Source of the DNA: NORP110 sp051251595
GTDB lineage: Bacteria; Pseudomonadota; Alphaproteobacteria; Rhodobacterales; Rhodobacteraceae
Assembly: GCA_051251595.1 (NCBI GenBank)
Contig: JBPOFA010000006.1
Span: forward strand, 1-64,000
Direction of reading: 5' to 3'
Length of the DNA: 64,000 nt
Each line of letters begins with the position of its first letter. The stretch's first letter is position 1. A model generated the notes under the pieces. It saw only the letters and a program-made list of their open reading frames with translations, had not been told where the DNA came from and made no database searches. A program made the translations under genes and the position numbers. Shown here one piece after another: positions 51,876 to 61,094 of the stretch.

Positions 51876-53450
51876 GTGAAAATCGGGGTACCGAAAGAGA
51901 TTTTTCCAAATGAAGCGCGCGTGGCGATGACGCCGGAAAGCGCGGCGCAGTTGCAAAAGCTTGGCTACGAATGCGCAATTCAAGCCGGTGCAGGCTTGCA
52001 GGCAGGGTTTTCAGATGCGGCCTATAAGGACGCAGGCGTTGAGGTTATCAAAACCGCAGCTGCCCTTTGGAAGGCCGGCGACATTGTTGCAAAAGTGCGC
52101 CCCCCCAGTGATGCAGAGGCCAAGCGCCTGCGCGCAGGGCAGACGCTTATCTCTTTCTTTTACCCAGGCCAAAACGAAGCTTTGATGGAACTTGCCCGCA
52201 GCAAGGGTGCGAATGTCATTGCGATGGATATGGTGCCTCGGATCAGCCGGGCGCAGAAAATGGATGCTTTGTCGTCCATGGCCAATATCGCAGGCTATCG
52301 TGCGGTTATTGAAGCAGGTAACAATTTCGGTCGGTTCTTTACCGGGCAGATTACCGCAGCGGGTAAGGTTCCCCCTGCCAAGGTCTTGGTGATTGGCGCG
52401 GGAGTGGCCGGATTGGCCGCGATCGGCACGGCGACATCGCTTGGTGCGATCACGCTTGCCTTTGATGTGCGCCCTGAAGTTTCTGAACAAATCGAAAGTA
52501 TGGGCGCCGAGTTCGTCTATCTGGATTTTGACGAAGGTGTCGCTGATGGCGCTGCAACCGGTGGCTATGCTGCGCCCTCTAGCCCGGAATTCCGGGAAAA
52601 GCAGCTTGAGAAATTCCGCGAGCTTGCGCCGGATGTTGATATCGTCATCACCACGGCCCTGATCCCCGGACGGGACGCGCCGAAATTGTGGCTGAAGGAT
52701 ATGGTCGCAGCGATGAAGCCTGGCTCTGTCGTGGTTGACCTTGCGGCTGAGCGCGGCGGCAACTGTGACCTGACCGTGATGGATGAAAAAGTCGTCAGCA
52801 AAAACGGCGTAACCATCATTGGCTACACCGATTTCCCAAGCCGCATGGCAGCGCAATCGAGCACGCTTTACGGGAACAACATCCGCCACATGATGTCTGA
52901 CCTGACGCCCGAAAAAGACGGTGTTGTTGTCCATGACATGGAAGATGACGTGATCCGCGGGGCGACAGCAACCTTTGACAGTGAAATAACCTTTCCGCCG
53001 CCACCGCCCAAGGTTGCGGCGATTGCCGCGCAAAAGCCAAAGGAGGTGGTCCCTGAGCTGACCCCGGAAGAAAAGCGCGCTGCTGAAGTTGCGGCGTTCA
53101 AGGCGCAAACCCGCAATCAGGTGACCCTGATTGCTGTGGGCGCGGCGTTGTTGCTGAGCGTTGGTTTGGTGGCACCGGCCAGCTTTATGCAGCATTTCAT
53201 TGTGTTCGTGCTGTCGGTTTTTGTTGGGTTCCAGGTGATATGGAATGTCAGCCATTCTTTGCATACGCCTTTGATGGCCGTGACGAATGCGATTTCTTCG
53301 ATCATCATTCTTGGGGCGTTGATGCAGATTGGATCCGGGTCTTTCCTTGTCGTTCTGCTGGCTGGCTTGTCCATTTTTATGGCCGGAATCAATATCTTTG
53401 GTGGCTTCCTTGTCACGCGTCGCATGCTTGCGATGTTCCAGAAATCTTAA
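51876..53450 (+). CDS. pntA: NAD(P) transhydrogenase subunit alpha
   Basis: Proton-translocating transhydrogenase subunit of 524 residues. The soluble NAD(H) domain (about 1-380) starts MKIGVPKEIFPNEARVA and contains the Rossmann motif VIGAGVAGLAAI; an Ala/Pro/Glu-rich linker leads to four membrane helices (about 410-515). The fused form is like E. coli PntA. GTG start after AGAGG. With PntB it transfers hydride from NADH to NADP+ using the proton gradient. Confidence 0.97.
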   Translation: MKIGVPKEIFPNEARVAMTPESAAQLQKLGYECAIQAGAGLQAGFSDAAYKDAGVEVIKTAAALWKAGDIVAKVRPPSDAEAKRLRAGQTLISFFYPGQNEALMELARSKGANVIAMDMVPRISRAQKMDALSSMANIAGYRAVIEAGNNFGRFFTGQITAAGKVPPAKVLVIGAGVAGLAAIGTATSLGAITLAFDVRPEVSEQIESMGAEFVYLDFDEGVADGAATGGYAAPSSPEFREKQLEKFRELAPDVDIVITTALIPGRDAPKLWLKDMVAAMKPGSVVVDLAAERGGNCDLTVMDEKVVSKNGVTIIGYTDFPSRMAAQSSTLYGNNIRHMMSDLTPEKDGVVVHDMEDDVIRGATATFDSEITFPPPPPKVAAIAAQKPKEVVPELTPEEKRAAEVAAFKAQTRNQVTLIAVGAALLLSVGLVAPASFMQHFIVFVLSVFVGFQVIWNVSHSLHTPLMAVTNAISSIIILGALMQIGSGSFLVVLLAGLSIFMAGINIFGGFLVTRRMLAMFQKS

Positions 53451-53462
53451 GGAGAGGCCATC

Positions 53463-54896
53463 ATGGAATTTGGATTTACAACGGCCGCATACGTTGTTTC
53501 GGCGGTTTTATTTATTCTTAGCCTGGGCGGTCTTTCCGGACAGGAAAGCGCAAAACGCGCTGTTTGGTATGGTATTGCTGGCATGGCGCTGGCAGCCTTC
53601 GCGACGTTGATTGGCCCCGGTGCGGGCCTATGGTTCCTGTCGCTTGTCCTAATTGTCGCTGGCGGGATCGTCGGTTATTACGTCGCGCAGCGGGTTCAGA
53701 TGACCGAAATGCCCCAGCTGGTGGCGGCGATGCATTCGCTTGTCGGTCTGGCGGCTGTCTTTGTTGGGCTGAACGCCCATATCGAACTGGGTCGTGTTCT
53801 GGCGATGGACGATACGGCGCGCAAAGCCCTGGAAGGATTCGCCGCGCTTTTGGCCAAGAAGGACACGGTCGAGGTTAACATTCTGCGGGTCGAGCTGTTC
53901 CTGGGGGTCTTTATCGGTGCGGTCACGTTTACCGGGTCGGTCGTTGCCTATGGCAAACTGGCCGGCAAATTAACATCCACGGCCACGAAGCTGCCGGGCG
54001 GGCATGCGCTTAATGCCGGTGCGGCGATCATTTCGCTGATTTGTCTGATCTGGTATTTCAATACGGGCGGGTTTTTGCCGCTGGCGCTGATGACGATCAT
54101 GGCATTGTTCATCGGTTATCACCTGATCATGGGGATTGGCGGGGCTGACATGCCTGTGGTCGTGTCGATGCTGAATTCCTACTCAGGTTGGGCTGCGGCG
54201 GCGATCGGGTTTTCGCTCGGAAATGACTTGTTGATTGTCACCGGTGCGCTTGTCGGGTCATCGGGTGCAATCTTGTCTTACATTATGTGTAAGGCGATGA
54301 ACCGCTCTTTTGTTTCGGTTATCCTAGGTGGGTTTGGCGGAACTGCCGGCCCGCAGATGGAGGTCGAGGGCGAACAGGTCGCAATCGAGGCCGGTGGCGT
54401 TGCTGCAGCGCTGAATGAGGCAAGCAGTGTCGTGATTGTGCCAGGCTATGGCATGGCGGTTGCACAGGCACAGCAGTCTGTCAGCGCGTTGACAAACAAG
54501 TTGCGGGACAAGGGCAAGAACGTTCGGTTTGCCATTCACCCGGTTGCCGGGCGTTTGCCGGGGCATATGAATGTGTTGTTGGCAGAGGCCAAAGTGCCTT
54601 ACGACATCGTTCTGGAAATGGATGAAATCAACGATGATTTCCCCACCACCGATGTGGTGATTGTGATCGGGTCCAATGACATCGTGAACCCGGCGGCGCA
54701 GGAAGATCCAAACTCTCCGATTGCGGGTATGCCCGTTTTGGAAGTCTGGAAAGCGGCGCAGGTCTTTGTTTCGAAACGCGGGCAGGGGACCGGTTATTCC
54801 GGTATCGAAAACCCGCTGTTCTACAAAGACAACACACGCATGTTCTATGGTGATGCCAAGGCGTCTGTGGACAGCCTTTTGCCACTGATCGACTAA
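53463..54896 (+). CDS. pntB: NAD(P) transhydrogenase subunit beta
   Basis: Membrane subunit of 477 residues with about nine helices (1-270) and a C-terminal NADP(H) domain containing VIVPGYGMAVAQAQ, the HPVAGRLPGHMNVLLAEA region and NDDFPTTDVVIVIGSND. Start 12 bp after pntA with GGAGAGG in between. The two genes form one unit. Confidence 0.97.
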   Translation: MEFGFTTAAYVVSAVLFILSLGGLSGQESAKRAVWYGIAGMALAAFATLIGPGAGLWFLSLVLIVAGGIVGYYVAQRVQMTEMPQLVAAMHSLVGLAAVFVGLNAHIELGRVLAMDDTARKALEGFAALLAKKDTVEVNILRVELFLGVFIGAVTFTGSVVAYGKLAGKLTSTATKLPGGHALNAGAAIISLICLIWYFNTGGFLPLALMTIMALFIGYHLIMGIGGADMPVVVSMLNSYSGWAAAAIGFSLGNDLLIVTGALVGSSGAILSYIMCKAMNRSFVSVILGGFGGTAGPQMEVEGEQVAIEAGGVAAALNEASSVVIVPGYGMAVAQAQQSVSALTNKLRDKGKNVRFAIHPVAGRLPGHMNVLLAEAKVPYDIVLEMDEINDDFPTTDVVIVIGSNDIVNPAAQEDPNSPIAGMPVLEVWKAAQVFVSKRGQGTGYSGIENPLFYKDNTRMFYGDAKASVDSLLPLID

Positions 54897-54901
54897 GCTC
54901 A

Positions 54902-54929
54902 AGGCTGGCGGCCTTGGGGTGGCCAGCCT
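54902..54929 (+). terminator. hairpin after pntB
   Basis: Stem AGGCTGGC / GCCAGCCT (8 bp) with a 12-nt loop in the 58-bp gap to the next gene. It lacks a T-run; it may act as an mRNA-stabilising or attenuating hairpin. Confidence 0.4.
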
Positions 54930-54954
54930 AATTGTCAGACGAGGTCTTTGGCAA

Positions 54955-56238
54955 ATGAACGAATTCACCGATCATCCGCTGCGCTATGCGCTGGCCAATG
55001 AATTGCATGCGCGGCCCTTTCCATCGATGACGGTGCCGGGCTTTGCGGCCTATCTAGCGATCAAAGCGCCCCAAGATGCGGCGTCGCGCGACAGGGGCGC
55101 TGACCGGGCGCATCTGATCGCGTTGTTGGATCGGTTTGGCGCGACCCATCCCAGCCCCGGGGCCACGCATTATTTCGGCGACCTTGGGCAGCACACGCTC
55201 AAATGGGAACAGCACACGGAATTTGTAACCTACACGATCTTTGGTAAAGGCAATTCCGACCGTGCGTTTGATCCGGCGACGTTTGATGTCTTCCCCGGCG
55301 ATTGGCTGGCAGAATCCCCCGGCGTACGCGTCACATCTGCGCTGATCCGTGTGGAACAGCTGGAAGATCAGGACGCGATTTCCGAAAAAGTCACGTCATG
55401 GATGGTTCCGGAAAGTCTGGCCGTCAGTTCCGTCTTGGATGGGGCTGCCGTGATGGCCGGGGATTTTCGCATTGATGCGGCAGGGCACATGCGGTTTGCC
55501 GTCTTCACGGCCGCAGAAACCGGCGCGGCCCGCGTGGGGCGGATTGTGCAGCGCTTGTGCGAAATCGAAACCTATAAGGCCCTGTCGATGCTGGGCCTTG
55601 CAACGGCGCGGGAATTGTCCGCCCAGATGGGACCGATCCACAACGAGTTGTCTGGATTGGTAGAGGATATGCGCCAGCCGGACAGCCGGGCAGAAACAAC
55701 GCTGCATGGGTTGTTGCGCATTTCGGCAGAGCTTGAAAACCTGCTGTCCCAATCGACATTCCGTTTTGGGGCCACAGGGGCCTATGGCGCGCTGGTAAAC
55801 CAACGGATCGAAGTCTTGCGAGAGACCCGTTTCAAGGGTCGCCAAACATTCGCGGAATTCATGATGCGCCGATTTGATCCGGCCATGCGAACGGTGCAAT
55901 CCACCGAAAGCCGTTTGCGCGACATGGCCGCTGCCGCCATCCGCGCCGGAGAGCTGTTGCGCACACAGGTCGATGTGGAACGCTCTGCCCAGAACCAGCG
56001 GTTGATGGAAAGCATGGACAAACGCGCTGATCTGCAGCTGCGCCTGCAAAAAACGGTAGAAGGGCTATCGGTTGTCGCGGTCAGCTACTATGCCGTCAAC
56101 CTTGCCACCTATGCGGCGTACCCCGTCATCCATGCTCTGGACATGTCCAAGGGCATGGCGACGGCGATCCTTACTCCGCTGGTTGTGTTGGCTGTAGGGC
56201 TGCTGGTGCGTCGGATCCGGAAGTCTGTCGACCATTAA
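54955..56238 (+). CDS. DUF3422 family membrane-anchored protein
   Basis: Protein of 427 residues with the DUF3422 start HPLRYALANELHARPFPSM, a long helical middle (about 200-370) and one or two C-terminal membrane helices (about 385-425) followed by RRIRKSVDH. The family is common in proteobacteria and of unknown function. The topology suggests a cytoplasmic helical domain tethered to the inner membrane by its C-terminus. Its last 68 bp overlap the convergent YeeE gene. Confidence 0.88.
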   Translation: MNEFTDHPLRYALANELHARPFPSMTVPGFAAYLAIKAPQDAASRDRGADRAHLIALLDRFGATHPSPGATHYFGDLGQHTLKWEQHTEFVTYTIFGKGNSDRAFDPATFDVFPGDWLAESPGVRVTSALIRVEQLEDQDAISEKVTSWMVPESLAVSSVLDGAAVMAGDFRIDAAGHMRFAVFTAAETGAARVGRIVQRLCEIETYKALSMLGLATARELSAQMGPIHNELSGLVEDMRQPDSRAETTLHGLLRISAELENLLSQSTFRFGATGAYGALVNQRIEVLRETRFKGRQTFAEFMMRRFDPAMRTVQSTESRLRDMAAAAIRAGELLRTQVDVERSAQNQRLMESMDKRADLQLRLQKTVEGLSVVAVSYYAVNLATYAAYPVIHALDMSKGMATAILTPLVVLAVGLLVRRIRKSVDH

Positions 56239-57253
56239 GGACGCGGTTGGTTAACAGACCACCGACGACGATTGCGGCCAAGGCCAGCAGTGCTGCGACA
56301 GACAGGCTTGGGATGCCCGACAGCCCGGCCCCCACAGTACAACCACCCGCCAGGACACCGCCAAAGCCCATCAAGGCCCCACCCGTGACATAGCGACCCG
56401 TTTCCCGTGGGGTGCTAAAGCTTTGCCATTTGAAACGTCCGCCAAGAAGCGAAAGCACAAGCGCGCCAACAACGACACCACCGATCAGGCCAACACCAAA
56501 TCCGGCGGGAATTGCGCTGGACGCGATCCCCCAAAATAGGGTTTCAGCGGACGGAGAGGTGAAAGACAGGCTTTCCATCGCAATTGGATCAAACTCGTCG
56601 AACAGCACATAGCCGGTTCCAACCCAAGCCAAAGGCACAAGCAAGCCGATCAAGGCAGCCAGACCAAGCGTGCCCCGATTGGCCCCAGAGCGCCAGGCAA
56701 AAGCCAGGGCTGCAAATGCGATAAGCCCGGCCCACAGGATCGGGCCGCCGGGTAGGTTTGCCAAGGAAACGGAGTCTCCAAGCGGTGCTGTCACGCTGCC
56801 CAAGCTGACACGGACCGGTGCAAGCACACCTTTCAATGTGGCATGGGCTATGATTGCAAAGACCAACAGAACAAACACCGCGCGCAAGTTGCCGGTGCCA
56901 GACAAAACGGTCAGGCGCGACACGCATCCTCGGGTCAGGACCATTCCAGCCCCAAAGGCCAAGCCTCCAATCGAAATGGCCAACCATGGCAAATCGGGCG
57001 CCATAAACCGGTGTTCGTCAAAGCTGATCAAACCAGCTGCCACCGCAGCTTGTGTTCCGACGACCGCAAATGCGAGCGCCGTCAGCCATACCCCAAGGGC
57101 AGGGCGACGTTCGCTGGCCGGGCCGGCAATACCGCGACGAATACAAAACCGGGTGACCTCGGCCAAGGCCCCAAAGGCCAAGCCGACCAAAAGACCCAAG
57201 ATCACTGCCGCTTGCTGTGGCGTGGTGGATTCAAAACCCAAAGACTCAAACAT
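56171..57253 (-). CDS. YeeE/YedE-family sulfur transporter
   Basis: Polytopic membrane protein of 360 residues with about nine to ten helices and the conserved pore cysteines of the YeeE/YedE (TsuA) family: TRFCIRRG, TRGCVSRL and GGCTVGAGLSG. TsuA takes up thiosulfate by relaying it along these cysteines. It is the fused two-domain form. No TusA-like partner is next to it. GGGGGAAA precedes the ATG. Confidence 0.9.
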   Translation of the reverse strand: MFESLGFESTTPQQAAVILGLLVGLAFGALAEVTRFCIRRGIAGPASERRPALGVWLTALAFAVVGTQAAVAAGLISFDEHRFMAPDLPWLAISIGGLAFGAGMVLTRGCVSRLTVLSGTGNLRAVFVLLVFAIIAHATLKGVLAPVRVSLGSVTAPLGDSVSLANLPGGPILWAGLIAFAALAFAWRSGANRGTLGLAALIGLLVPLAWVGTGYVLFDEFDPIAMESLSFTSPSAETLFWGIASSAIPAGFGVGLIGGVVVGALVLSLLGGRFKWQSFSTPRETGRYVTGGALMGFGGVLAGGCTVGAGLSGIPSLSVAALLALAAIVVGGLLTNRVLNGRQTSGSDAPAALQPTQPAE

Positions 57254-57681
57254 GGAATTTCCCCCGAAACGGAATTATTTCCTCGTTTTGCGCGAAAAAT
57301 CCGACAAATCAAGTTATTCTCTTACGTGAATGTAGGGTTTTCCTGTATGTCTGTTCTTCGGATGTGTTGGAATTGGTATTTTGTTTTAAAACTGTCTGGT
57401 CTGGCGTGATTTTGTTCTACGCTCTGCTTGGAATTCCAGCGTTCCGGTCTTTTTTGCCGCTTTTCTGGTGTCAGGGCAGGGGCGGCGGCCCCATGGTCGC
57501 CCTAAATGCGGTTTGCCCTATCCGCCCCTTGACCAAGGTCGCCCCCGCGATCAAATTGCGCCAGAGCGAACAGGAGCTTGCCGTGGGCTATTCCCCGAAT
57601 AAATCTATATCAATTGAACTGTTCGGGGCGCAGGTTGGTTTTGCCCGCCGCGCGGTCGATCATTTGCCCAAGGAGTAAGGC
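57254..57681. other. 428-bp region between YeeE and the M20 hydrolase
   Basis: The left half is AT-rich and shows no gene or clear promoter. The right half turns GC-rich at about 57470 and contains an 8-bp pairing AGGGGCGG (57478-57485) / CCGCCCCT (57522-57529) and a possible short frame at 57493. It could be a structured leader of the M20 gene or a gene remnant. Confidence 0.5.
57493..57678 (+). CDS. possible small protein or gene remnant before the M20 hydrolase
   Basis: Frame of 61 codons (MVALNAVCPIRP to DHLPKE) with AGGGGCGG 7 bp before its ATG. Third positions are GC-rich as in neighbouring genes, and its stop codon TAA overlaps the ribosome site of the M20 gene. I recognise no family; it may be a decayed gene or not translated at all. 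Confidence 0.3.
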   Translation: MVALNAVCPIRPLTKVAPAIKLRQSEQELAVGYSPNKSISIELFGAQVGFARRAVDHLPKE

Positions 57682-58848
57682 ATGCCCGTTAGAAACCGAT
57701 TTGCAGAGATGCTTCCCGAAATCATCGAATGGCGCCGGGACCTGCACGAGAACCCAGAGATCATGTACGAAACGCACCGCACCGCCGGAATCGTTGCGGA
57801 AAAGCTGGAAAGCTTTGGCTGCGATGAGGTCACGACAGGGATCGGGCGGGTTGGTGTTGTCGGTGTAATCAAAGGCAAGACGGACACATCCGGGCGTGTG
57901 ATTGGCTTGCGGGCCGATATGGATGCGCTGCCGATCATTGAGGAAACAGGGCTGGACTATGCCTCTAAAATCCCCGGGGCGATGCATGCCTGTGGCCATG
58001 ACGGGCACACGGCCATGTTGCTGGGCACGGCAAAGTACCTTGCCGAAACACGTAACTTCGATGGCACATGTGTGGTGTTCTTTCAGCCCGCAGAAGAAGG
58101 CGGCGGCGGCAGTCTAGAGATGATAAACGACGGTCTGTTAGAGCGTTGGAACATTGATGAGGTCTATGCAATCCACAACAAGCCCGGTTTGGATGTCGGC
58201 CAATTTGCGATGCGCCCCGGCCCGATCATGGCAGCGGCAGACCAGTTTGAGATTTATGTGACCGGGCGGGGTGGCCATGCGGCAGAACCTCATCTTGGGA
58301 CTGATGCAACGCTTGTGGCCAGTCACATCGTTGTCGCGTTGCAATCTGTTGTGGCTCGCAATGTCGACCCGATGAAGCAGGCTGTGTTAACAGTCAGCAC
58401 TTTTAATGCCAGCTCTCAGGCCAATAACGTGATTTCCGAAACTGCAGTTTTGACCGGCACTGTTCGGTCTATGGATGGGGATGTCCAAGATTTTATCGAA
58501 CGGCGATTGTCCGAAGTGTGTGAGTTGACCGCCGCGGCATTCGGCGCCACGGCCAAGGTCGATTACCATCGCGGCTATCCCGCAACCGTCAACGCCGTTG
58601 AAAATACAAAAATCGCTGTAGAGGTGGCAAAAGACATTGCCGGTTCAGCAGATGACAATACGCCCGCTGTGATGGGGGCCGAGGATTTCAGCTATTTGCT
58701 GGAGCGGCGTCCGGGGACGTTCATTTTTCTGGGCAATGGGGACAGTGCCGGGTGGCACCATCCGAAATTCAACTTCAACGATGAGATTATTCCGGCCGGG
58801 TGTTCCTGGTTCGCAGGTATGGTCGAAACGCGGATGCCCGCCAAATAA
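57682..58848 (+). CDS. M20-family amidohydrolase (hippurate hydrolase type)
   Basis: Metal-dependent amidohydrolase of 388 residues. Ligand motifs are visible: RADMDALPI, HACGHDGHTAMLLG and PAEEGGGG, then the lid domain with GRGGHAAEPHLGTD, and the final His in WHHPKFNFND. The closest described relatives hydrolyse hippurate, N-acyl amino acids or auxin conjugates; the substrate is not known here. AAGGAG lies 8 bp ahead. Confidence 0.93.
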   Translation: MPVRNRFAEMLPEIIEWRRDLHENPEIMYETHRTAGIVAEKLESFGCDEVTTGIGRVGVVGVIKGKTDTSGRVIGLRADMDALPIIEETGLDYASKIPGAMHACGHDGHTAMLLGTAKYLAETRNFDGTCVVFFQPAEEGGGGSLEMINDGLLERWNIDEVYAIHNKPGLDVGQFAMRPGPIMAAADQFEIYVTGRGGHAAEPHLGTDATLVASHIVVALQSVVARNVDPMKQAVLTVSTFNASSQANNVISETAVLTGTVRSMDGDVQDFIERRLSEVCELTAAAFGATAKVDYHRGYPATVNAVENTKIAVEVAKDIAGSADDNTPAVMGAEDFSYLLERRPGTFIFLGNGDSAGWHHPKFNFNDEIIPAGCSWFAGMVETRMPAK

Positions 58849-58853
58849 AGCGC

Positions 58854-59864
58854 CTAGCCGCCTGTGTGGCTCATATGGCGGGACACTTGCCCATCCGCCT
58901 GTTCGCGCGAATAGTCAAAATCATGGCCCTTGGGTTTACGCCCAATGGCCTTGTGAATTGCTTCGATCAGCGGCGCATCAGAGTCCGTGTTTTCGCGCAG
59001 CGGGGTGCGAAGGTCGGCCCAATCTTCCTGGCCCAGACACATGTACAATTCGCCGATACAGGTCAGGCGTACCCGGTTGCAGCTTTCACAAAAATTATGG
59101 GTCAGCGGGGTGATAAAGCCGATCTTTTGGCCGGTTTCTTCCAGACGCACATAACGGGCCGGTCCACCGGTGCGTTCTGGCAAATCGGTGACCGTGTAAA
59201 ACTGCGCCAAGGCTTTGCGGACGTCTGACAAGGGCCAGTATTGGCCGATGCGGTCCAGCTCTCCCATGTCGCCCATTGGCATGACTTCGATCCAGGTCAG
59301 GTCCAGATCTCTGGAGGCGCACCATTGCGTTATGCTGTGCAATTCCTCTTCGTTGAACCCGCGCAAGGCGACCGCGTTGATTTTGACGCGCATTCCGGCG
59401 GCTTGTGCGGCATCAATGCCCTTAAGAACCTGGGGCAGGCGGCCCCACCGTGTCACCCGGGCGAATTTTTCTTCGTCCAAGGTGTCAAGCGACACATTCA
59501 CCCGCCGCACACCGGCTGAATAAAGATCATCCGCAAACCGGGCCAGCTGCGATCCATTGGTGGTCAGCGTCAGTTCTTTCAACGCGCCGGAGTCCAGGTG
59601 CCGTGACATATTGCGGAAAAACGACATGATGTCGCGCCGCACCAAAGGCTCGCCGCCTGTGATCCGCAGCTTTTCCACGCCAAGCCCGACAAAGGCCGAA
59701 CACATGCGGTCCAGCTCTTCCAGGGTCAAAAGCTCTTTCTTGGGCAGAAAGTTCATGTTTTCGGACATGCAATATACACATCTGAAATCACAGCGGTCTG
59801 TCACGGAAACGCGAAGATAACTGATCGCGCGTTGAAAGGGATCTATCAGTTTTGGTGTCATCAT
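58854..59864 (-). CDS. moaA: GTP 3',8-cyclase MoaA
   Basis: Radical SAM enzyme of 336 residues for the first step of molybdenum cofactor synthesis. The SAM cluster is C25-x3-C29-x2-C32 in DRCDFRCVYC, followed by ITGGEPL. The C-terminal substrate cluster is CESCNRVRLTC plus a later Cys in YMCLG. The protein ends in Gly-Gly, which is required for activity in the family. No other mo genes are adjacent. Confidence 0.97.
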   Translation of the reverse strand: MMTPKLIDPFQRAISYLRVSVTDRCDFRCVYCMSENMNFLPKKELLTLEELDRMCSAFVGLGVEKLRITGGEPLVRRDIMSFFRNMSRHLDSGALKELTLTTNGSQLARFADDLYSAGVRRVNVSLDTLDEEKFARVTRWGRLPQVLKGIDAAQAAGMRVKINAVALRGFNEEELHSITQWCASRDLDLTWIEVMPMGDMGELDRIGQYWPLSDVRKALAQFYTVTDLPERTGGPARYVRLEETGQKIGFITPLTHNFCESCNRVRLTCIGELYMCLGQEDWADLRTPLRENTDSDAPLIEAIHKAIGRKPKGHDFDYSREQADGQVSRHMSHTGG

Positions 59865-59948
59865 TTAGACGTAGATTGCAAAAAGCGGCACGGCAACCCC
59901 TGTCTGTGATTGATCCACTCACGAATTGATCATAAGACTTTAACCGTG

Positions 59949-60410
59949 ATGACATTTAGATTGAATATTGCCCTGATTGTGGGCGTGGCAGCGTTGGCCG
60001 GATGTGGGACGCAGCCAAGCATTTCTCCGATCTATTCTGGTGGTTCGGGGCAGGATTATGATGCGTCTTTGGGCACGGATAGCGCGCTGACGGCTGAGGA
60101 ATTTGACACCTCTACCGATGCCGAACGTGAGGCGGCTGCCCAAACAGACTCTAAGCTGGGTGTTGAATTGGGCACCACCTCTGCCACTTTGGGAAATGCC
60201 GCGGCACCGGGTTTCTGGCTGGAAACGCCTTTGGTCGCGTCGCGCGTCAAAGGGCATGTCAAAGACCCCAAGACGGGCAAATCCCTAAAGGTAGATCTGA
60301 TCCCGATTGAGGGGCCTGCAACGGCGGGCAGCCGATTGTCGCTGCCGGCCATGCGTTTGCTGGATGTCGATCTGCAATCCATCGTGAATTTGACGGTTTA
60401 CCAAAGCTAG
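59949..60410 (+). CDS. hypothetical lipoprotein
   Basis: Lipoprotein of 153 residues: signal peptide and lipobox LAGC (Cys about 20), a Ser/Asp/Thr-rich linker (about 25-75), and a C-terminal part with GFWLETPLVASRVKGHV, DPKTGKSLKVDLIPIEGP and AMRLLDVDLQSIVNLTVYQS. The latter resembles a small beta domain. An alternative GTG start is one codon upstream. I do not recognise a family; it lies divergent from moaA. Confidence 0.75.
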   Translation: MTFRLNIALIVGVAALAGCGTQPSISPIYSGGSGQDYDASLGTDSALTAEEFDTSTDAEREAAAQTDSKLGVELGTTSATLGNAAAPGFWLETPLVASRVKGHVKDPKTGKSLKVDLIPIEGPATAGSRLSLPAMRLLDVDLQSIVNLTVYQS

Positions 60411-60419
60411 CGCGTTTGG

Positions 60420-61094
60420 TTACAGGTGCTTGGCGGCTTCTTTGCGGGCAAAGGGTTTCATCTTTTCCCCATGCTCGGCCAGAAATTTGCGTGTCCGGTC
60501 GGGGTCATGTTTTGACAAATCTCGCAGCCACCAGGCGATGGACTTCTGGATAAACCAGTCCGGATCATCGACATAAGATGCCGCCCAGCCAAGGATTCTG
60601 TCCCGGATCACCAGATCGTCGGGCTTTGGAAAATTCTGTTTTGTCCAGGGCAGGGTAAAGACCAGCGCGGCGCGTCTGGACCATTTGTCTTCAGATGTGG
60701 TCCAGCTTTCCACCTGTTCGATCCGTGTCGGGTCCGCCGTCAACCGGCGTTGCCCGGCCATGGCGGCATGATCAGCAATGGCCCAACTGTCAAAATCGGG
60801 CAACCAGGACAGGATTTCATTCCAGGCCGCCTCATCCGGGCGAATGCGGGCCTGTGTCAGCAGTTTTGCAGCGGCCAGCCGGGCCTCAAAAATGTTGGTG
60901 CCCCACAAATCATGGGCCAGCGCGACTCGTTCTTCGACGTCAAGCGTGGTGCGCCAGGACTTTGCCAGATCATTTATGTCCGGGTTGGCCACCCCCAGAT
61001 AAGGGCGGTCTACCTTGTGATAGGCGGCCATTTCTGCGTCTCGCCCGGGTTGGACAAGCGCCTTGAGCTGCGAAAGGGCGTCGTCGAGCGTCAC
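60420..61094 (-). CDS. AlkD-like DNA alkylation repair protein
   Basis: HEAT-repeat protein of 224 residues related to the DNA alkylation repair (AlkD) family, with LGVANPDINDLAK near the N-terminus, DFDSWAIADH, SRRAALVFTLPWTK and WFIQKSIAWWLRDLSKHDPD. AlkD excises N3- and N7-alkylpurines without base flipping. GTG start overlapping the stop of the PNPOx gene (GTGA); last gene of the glmU-glmS unit. Confidence 0.88.
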   Translation of the reverse strand: MTLDDALSQLKALVQPGRDAEMAAYHKVDRPYLGVANPDINDLAKSWRTTLDVEERVALAHDLWGTNIFEARLAAAKLLTQARIRPDEAAWNEILSWLPDFDSWAIADHAAMAGQRRLTADPTRIEQVESWTTSEDKWSRRAALVFTLPWTKQNFPKPDDLVIRDRILGWAASYVDDPDWFIQKSIAWWLRDLSKHDPDRTRKFLAEHGEKMKPFARKEAAKHL

